From: Caldilineales bacterium
Lineage (GTDB): Bacteria; Chloroflexota; Anaerolineae; J102
Direction: 5' to 3'
Assembly (NCBI GenBank): GCA_024102915.1
Contig: JAGFJG010000049.1
Span: 1 to 35,256, forward strand
DNA: 35,256 nucleotides
A program made the translations under genes and the position numbers. This document shows, piece by piece, positions 31,693 through 35,256 of this stretch. The notes beneath the pieces are model-generated. The model was not told where the DNA came from. It did no database searches and worked only from the letters and a program-made list of their open reading frames with translations. Position 1 is the first letter of the stretch. Every line of letters starts with the position of its first letter.

Positions 31693-33688
31693 ATGGTTTA
31701 TCGGTCGCCCTCGCCCCCGCCTCCAACAACTCGATAATCCTGTCCACATCATAGACGCAGCCGCCCCAAGCGCCGCCGCTGGCTGCTTGCAATGCCGCCC
31801 ACAGCCGGGTGTCATCGGGCAGGCGGGGGTCAGGGGCAAGGCCGGGATGAGGGGTTCGTCCGGCCAGGATGGCAACGCCTTCATCGGCGCTATAGCGGCG
31901 GTCACCATGCCCAACCAGATCGATGCTGCCGGTGAGTTCATTGCGGTCGATGATGATTTGCACGATGTCGCCATCACGCAAACGGCCAATCGGCCCGCCC
32001 GCCAGCGCTTCCGGCCCGACGTGACCGATGCAAGCCCCCGTGCTCAAGCCGCTGAACCGGGCGTCGGTGATTAATGCCACCTGCTTGCCCCAGGAAAGGT
32101 ATTTCAAAGCCGAAGTAAGTTGCGCCGTCTCTTCCATCCCTGACCCCATCGGCCCCCGACCGATGAGAACGATGATATCGCCCGGCTGGATGGGCGGTTG
32201 CGTCTGACCTTTGATGGCGGCGATGGCGGCCCGTTCGGTCGTGAACACACGAGCTGGCCCGACCTTTCGATAAACGCCGTCCGGGTCGATCACGCCGGGG
32301 TCGATTGCCGTGCTTTTGACCACCGAACCCTGTGGGGCCAGATTGCCGACCGGGAAAGTGACGGTGCTGGTCATGCCTCTGGCTCTGGCTGCGGCGGGGG
32401 CGACGATCACATCCTCAGCCCGGACACCCTCGATTTCATGCAAACGAGCGCGCACCCGCACCCGCCTTTCACTCTGTTCCCAATCTTCTAGCCTTTCTCC
32501 AAGACTCGTGCCATCGGCGGTTCGCACGTCGAGATTGAGCAAACCTAAATCACGCAGATGGAGCATCACTTCGGGCACACCCCCGGCCAGGAAAGCGACC
32601 ACGGTGGGATGGCCGACCGGCCCATTGGGCAGCACATCGACCAATCTGGGCGTGGCTCGATTCACCTCCGCCCAGTCCTCGACAGTGGGGCGGCGCAGCC
32701 CGGCTGCATGGGCGATAGCGGTGAGGTGCAGAAGCAGGTTGGTGCTGCCGCCGAACGCCGCATGCACAGTCATGGCATTGCGGATGGCATCCTCGGTCAG
32801 GATGTCGCCCAGGGTGATGGCGGCTGCCTGGGTGCGTGTGAGGGCCTGGGCTGAGCGGGTGGCGAGATCCAACCAGATCGGCTGACCTGAAGGCGCCAAA
32901 GCCGCATGTACGACCGTCAAACCCAGGGCTTCGGCCACAACCTGGCTGGTGGCTGCCGTCCCCAGGAATTGGCAGCCACCGCCCGGCGTAGCGCAGGCTT
33001 TACAGCCAAGCTCGGCCGCATCTTCCAGTGTGATCTCGCCATGGGCATAGCGCACGCCGATGGTCTGGATTTTGCCGGCATCCTCCCCATCAATGGGCGG
33101 CAGCGTGACGCCGCCGGGGACGATGATGCCGGGCAGGTCGTGTTGGGCGGCGAGTGCGATCATCAGGGCAGGCAGCCCCTTGTCGCACGTGCCTATGCCC
33201 ATCACGCCGCTGCGGGTGGGCAGGGAGCGAATGAGGCGGCGCATGACGATGGCGGCATCATTGCGATAGGGCAGGCTGTCCATCATCCCGGTGGTTCCCT
33301 GGCTGCGACCGTCGCAGGGGTCGCTGACATAGGCGGCGAATGGGATCACGCCGCCGCGACGAAATGTCTCCGCCGCTTCCTGGATGAGCAGATTGAGTTC
33401 CCAATGGCCGGTATGATAACCGAGTGCGATGGGAGAGCCATCAGCCGCCCGTAAACCGCCATGCGTGCTCAGGATCAGGAATTCGGGTGCACCGAGTTGT
33501 GAAGGCTGCCAGCCCATCCCCACATCTTGAATCCAGCCGAAATGATCACCGCTTGGCGCGTTCAAAAGAAAATCCTCGCTGAGCGGCAGGCGACCGCCGG
33601 GGCCGGTCGAGTGAGTGTAGACTTCGTATAGCGAATGACTATCGAAATCAGCCGAACCCTTGACCCTATCAAAATTGTCATCAGTCAT
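31691..33688 (-). CDS. YjhG/YagF-type D-xylonate (sugar-acid) dehydratase
   Basis: Iron-sulphur-dependent dehydratase of the IlvD/Edd superfamily, converting an aldonic acid such as D-xylonate to its 2-keto-3-deoxy form. The 665-residue sequence follows E. coli YjhG/YagF (about 655 aa) along its length: [60 protein letters not shown] and [15 protein letters not shown] (cluster cysteines), [37 protein letters not shown] 33688 is chosen because GGAG is 9 nt upstream; the frame to 33745 adds an N-terminus unlike the family. It is divergent from the second URO-D gene and convergent with the propeller gene. It could serve hexonic acids from the other clusters; substrate range in this family is broad. 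Confidence 0.9.
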   Translation of the reverse strand: MTDDNFDRVKGSADFDSHSLYEVYTHSTGPGGRLPLSEDFLLNAPSGDHFGWIQDVGMGWQPSQLGAPEFLILSTHGGLRAADGSPIALGYHTGHWELNLLIQEAAETFRRGGVIPFAAYVSDPCDGRSQGTTGMMDSLPYRNDAAIVMRRLIRSLPTRSGVMGIGTCDKGLPALMIALAAQHDLPGIIVPGGVTLPPIDGEDAGKIQTIGVRYAHGEITLEDAAELGCKACATPGGGCQFLGTAATSQVVAEALGLTVVHAALAPSGQPIWLDLATRSAQALTRTQAAAITLGDILTEDAIRNAMTVHAAFGGSTNLLLHLTAIAHAAGLRRPTVEDWAEVNRATPRLVDVLPNGPVGHPTVVAFLAGGVPEVMLHLRDLGLLNLDVRTADGTSLGERLEDWEQSERRVRVRARLHEIEGVRAEDVIVAPAAARARGMTSTVTFPVGNLAPQGSVVKSTAIDPGVIDPDGVYRKVGPARVFTTERAAIAAIKGQTQPPIQPGDIIVLIGRGPMGSGMEETAQLTSALKYLSWGKQVALITDARFSGLSTGACIGHVGPEALAGGPIGRLRDGDIVQIIIDRNELTGSIDLVGHGDRRYSADEGVAILAGRTPHPGLAPDPRLPDDTRLWAALQAASGGAWGGCVYDVDRIIELLEAGARATDKP

Positions 33689-33787
33689 TAAATACATCTC
33701 CAAATGCGGAATAGTTGCGTTGCGCGGCGTCGCCACCTTATACACCGTGTGCAGAAAGCCTGCAAAGTGCTGGCCTGGAAAGCTTCA

Positions 33788-33816
33788 TTGACCATTCCGA
33801 TTCTCGATCTTACAAT
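33788..33816 (+). promoter_or_regulatory. Promoter of the second URO-D gene
   Basis: TTGACC (33788-33793), 17-nt spacer, TACAAT (33811-33816). The start of transcription would be near 33823, about 32 nt before the ATG at 33855. It lies in the divergent gap shared with the dehydratase gene. Confidence 0.65.
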
Positions 33817-33854
33817 CTCATGCAAATCCATCATCATTCACAAGGAAGTACTTG

Positions 33855-34943
33855 ATGCCAAACGCGACCTCATCACCGCCGACTATGTCCATGGACTCTC
33901 GCCAGCGCGTCATGCGCACGTTCGACCGCCAACCCACTGATGTCATCCCGGTCACTCCCTTCATGTTCGATCTGGCCGCCACCGTTTACGGTATCCAGGT
34001 GGGCGAATTTGCCAGCAGCGGCTCGAAAATGGCGGCCGCCCAGTTGGCTCTGCACGCTGAGTTGCAGCAAGATGTGATTTTTATCGGCGCGGACAATTAC
34101 TACATCGCTGAGGGTTTCGGCTGCGTGGCCGGGATGCCGGTCGACGAAATCCCGCATTTGGAGAAGCCGGCTGTGTCTGATTTGGACGAGGTTTACGGGC
34201 TGAAAGTCCCTGACCCCCTGACCGATGGCCGCATGCCGGTGATGTTGGAAGCGACACGTCTTGTGCGAGCAGCGGTCGGCGATTCGGTGGCGATCCGCAC
34301 GCCCGGCACCGGCCCCTTCGCCCTGGCTTCGTACTTCATCGGCACACAGAAATTCCTGGTCGAGGTGGGCAGAGCCGATCGGGGTCAGGCCAAGGGGCGG
34401 CCAGAAGCCATCCATCATGCCCTTGACCTCGCCGCCGACGCCCTCATCGCCTTTGGCAAAGCCTGCTTTGATGCCGGTTCCGACATCCTGCACTGCGGCG
34501 ATTCACTATCCTCATGCGACATGATTTCGCCCGCCCAATACGAGCGCTGGGCCTTTCCCTACCAGCAGAAAGTGATCCGGGCCTGGAAGGACTACGGGGC
34601 GAAAACCCTCCTCCACATCTGCGGCGATTCCACGAAGGTCTTGCATCTCTATGCAGAAACCGGCGCTGACGTGGTCGAGATCGATTTCAAGGTGGATTTG
34701 GGGTACGCAAAATCGGTTATCGGCGACAAAACCTGCATCATGGGCAATGTGGATACGGTCAGCGCCCTGCTGTTGGGCACGCCCGAAAAGGTACGCCAGG
34801 CATCGATAGATTGCATCGCCAAAGCTGCCCACGGCGGCGGCTACTTCCTCGGCTCCGGCTGCATGGTTCCCCGCACCACACCGCTGGCGAATGTGAAGGC
34901 GATGATTGATGTCGCCCGCGCTACGCCGAATAGTTTCTCGTGA
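33855..34943 (+). CDS. URO-D superfamily protein, MtaA-like methyltransferase
   Basis: A 362-residue TIM-barrel protein of the uroporphyrinogen decarboxylase superfamily. It has the complete zinc set of methylcobamide:thiol methyltransferases: HIC (LLHICGDSTK) and Cys in LGSGCMVPRTTP, with IMGNVD between. ILHCGDSLSSCDMISPAQY and AFPYQQKVI are also typical of that branch rather than of haem HemE. Activation of a methyl-cobamide intermediate or demethylation of a methylated substrate is therefore likely, but no corrinoid protein is nearby. ATG 33855 has AGGAAG (33843-33848) 6 nt upstream. It is divergent from the YjhG-type dehydratase and is a distant paralogue of the protein at 27952. Confidence 0.82.
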   Translation: MPNATSSPPTMSMDSRQRVMRTFDRQPTDVIPVTPFMFDLAATVYGIQVGEFASSGSKMAAAQLALHAELQQDVIFIGADNYYIAEGFGCVAGMPVDEIPHLEKPAVSDLDEVYGLKVPDPLTDGRMPVMLEATRLVRAAVGDSVAIRTPGTGPFALASYFIGTQKFLVEVGRADRGQAKGRPEAIHHALDLAADALIAFGKACFDAGSDILHCGDSLSSCDMISPAQYERWAFPYQQKVIRAWKDYGAKTLLHICGDSTKVLHLYAETGADVVEIDFKVDLGYAKSVIGDKTCIMGNVDTVSALLLGTPEKVRQASIDCIAKAAHGGGYFLGSGCMVPRTTPLANVKAMIDVARATPNSFS

Positions 34944-34984
34944 CTGAGGTGACAGGGTGATGGAGTGATGAAGTAGAATCGTTT

Positions 34985-35103
34985 CTGCCACCTGCCACCT
35001 GCCACCTGGCACCTGCTACCTGCCACCTGCCACCTGCCACCTGCCACCTGCCACCTGCCACATGCCACCTGCCACCTGCCACCTGCCACCTGCCACCTGA
35101 CAC
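34985..35103. repeat. Heptamer minisatellite, 17 units
   Basis: CTGCCAC repeated in register 17 times, with scattered one-base variants (for example CTGGCAC, CTGCTAC and final CTGACAC). It is non-coding: the apparent minus-strand open frames (GGRWQVA repeats) are its translation. The copy number may vary between strains. Confidence 0.93.
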
Positions 35104-35256
35104 CTTCAGTCTATTCGTAAGCAACTCCCGCTATAGTGGCGTGGTATGGAGCGCCGTTGTGGTGTATTGGATGATAGGTGCGAGCCGGGTTGCTGCCCGG
35201 GGTTTCGTATTGGTCCTGTTGTTGATGTCTTACCTGGGTAGCTCTCCGCTTCCTGC
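35104..35256. other. Right-edge stretch without a recognised gene
   Basis: Nothing convincing is seen. A CCGGG-TTGCTG-CCCGG hairpin (35185-35200) and a 31-codon open frame (35146-35241) are present; the frame has no ribosome site and no recognisable family. Confidence 0.4.

Noticed and set aside
34841..35124. Minus-strand repeat proteins (GGRWQVA repeats)
   Set aside because: They are only the translation of the heptamer minisatellite in two frames.
35146..35241. Cys-rich 31-residue open frame at the right edge
   Set aside because: Four cysteines attract attention, but there is no ribosome site, promoter or homologue that I know.

Overview
The window looks like a chromosomal segment of a GC-rich, free-living bacterium. 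I would place it in Chloroflexota (Anaerolineae/Caldilineae-like). The gene content supports this: a seven-repeat SBBP propeller protein with thrombospondin-3 repeats, many SDR and URO-D superfamily genes, a RAYT transposase with its own palindromes, and many short intergenic inverted repeats. This assignment is an inference, because the window holds no rRNA or marker gene. No tRNA, rRNA, CRISPR array or prophage was recognised. A cytochrome bd oxidase shows that the organism can respire oxygen.

Layout. 1-2468 (minus strand): the start of a membrane protein, L-threonine 3-dehydrogenase and an EamA exporter. 2640-5737 (plus): a long acyl-CoA dehydrogenase, then a folding/cold-adaptation group (cold-shock protein, SlyD-like isomerase, RRM protein) with a clear promoter, an attenuator-like hairpin and a closing terminator. 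5877-11262 (plus): a defence/mobile patch with a single-chain type IIG restriction-modification enzyme, a small TPR-like gene between two matching REP palindromes, a tandem 26-bp repeat and a RAYT transposase. 11389-13848: cydAB. 13989-14564: a dual-specificity phosphatase. 14557-20078: a sugar-acid operon, uxuB - FGGY kinase - gnd - uxaE. It is followed at 20145 by a DsbA/FrnE-like oxidoreductase whose first catalytic cysteine codon is an in-frame TGA.

20863-29124 (minus): an MFS-HEAT fusion, preceded in transcription order by a six-gene cluster (URO-D protein, SDR, a degenerate SDR, MBL-fold hydrolase, SDR, zinc-type dehydrogenase). A 16-bp perfect palindrome overlaps its promoter. 29505-31622 (plus): a large secreted propeller protein with a strong promoter and a long structured leader. 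31691-33688 (minus): a YjhG/YagF-type sugar-acid dehydratase, divergent from a second URO-D protein at 33855-34943. The right edge holds a 17-copy heptamer minisatellite.

How the genes fit together. UxaE (tagaturonate to fructuronate) and UxuB (fructuronate to mannonate) form a short hexuronate route, next to gluconate-type kinase and 6-phosphogluconate dehydrogenase functions. The second cluster is probably also for sugars or sugar acids, with an MFS carrier and a YjhG-type dehydratase nearby. Its two URO-D proteins resemble methyltransferases more than haem enzymes.

The most notable observation is the probable selenocysteine DsbA-like protein (20145-20750). The UGA sits exactly at the nucleophilic cysteine of the CxxC motif, and a bacterial SECIS-like hairpin lies at the right distance downstream. 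Conventional gene calling would miss its first 22 residues.
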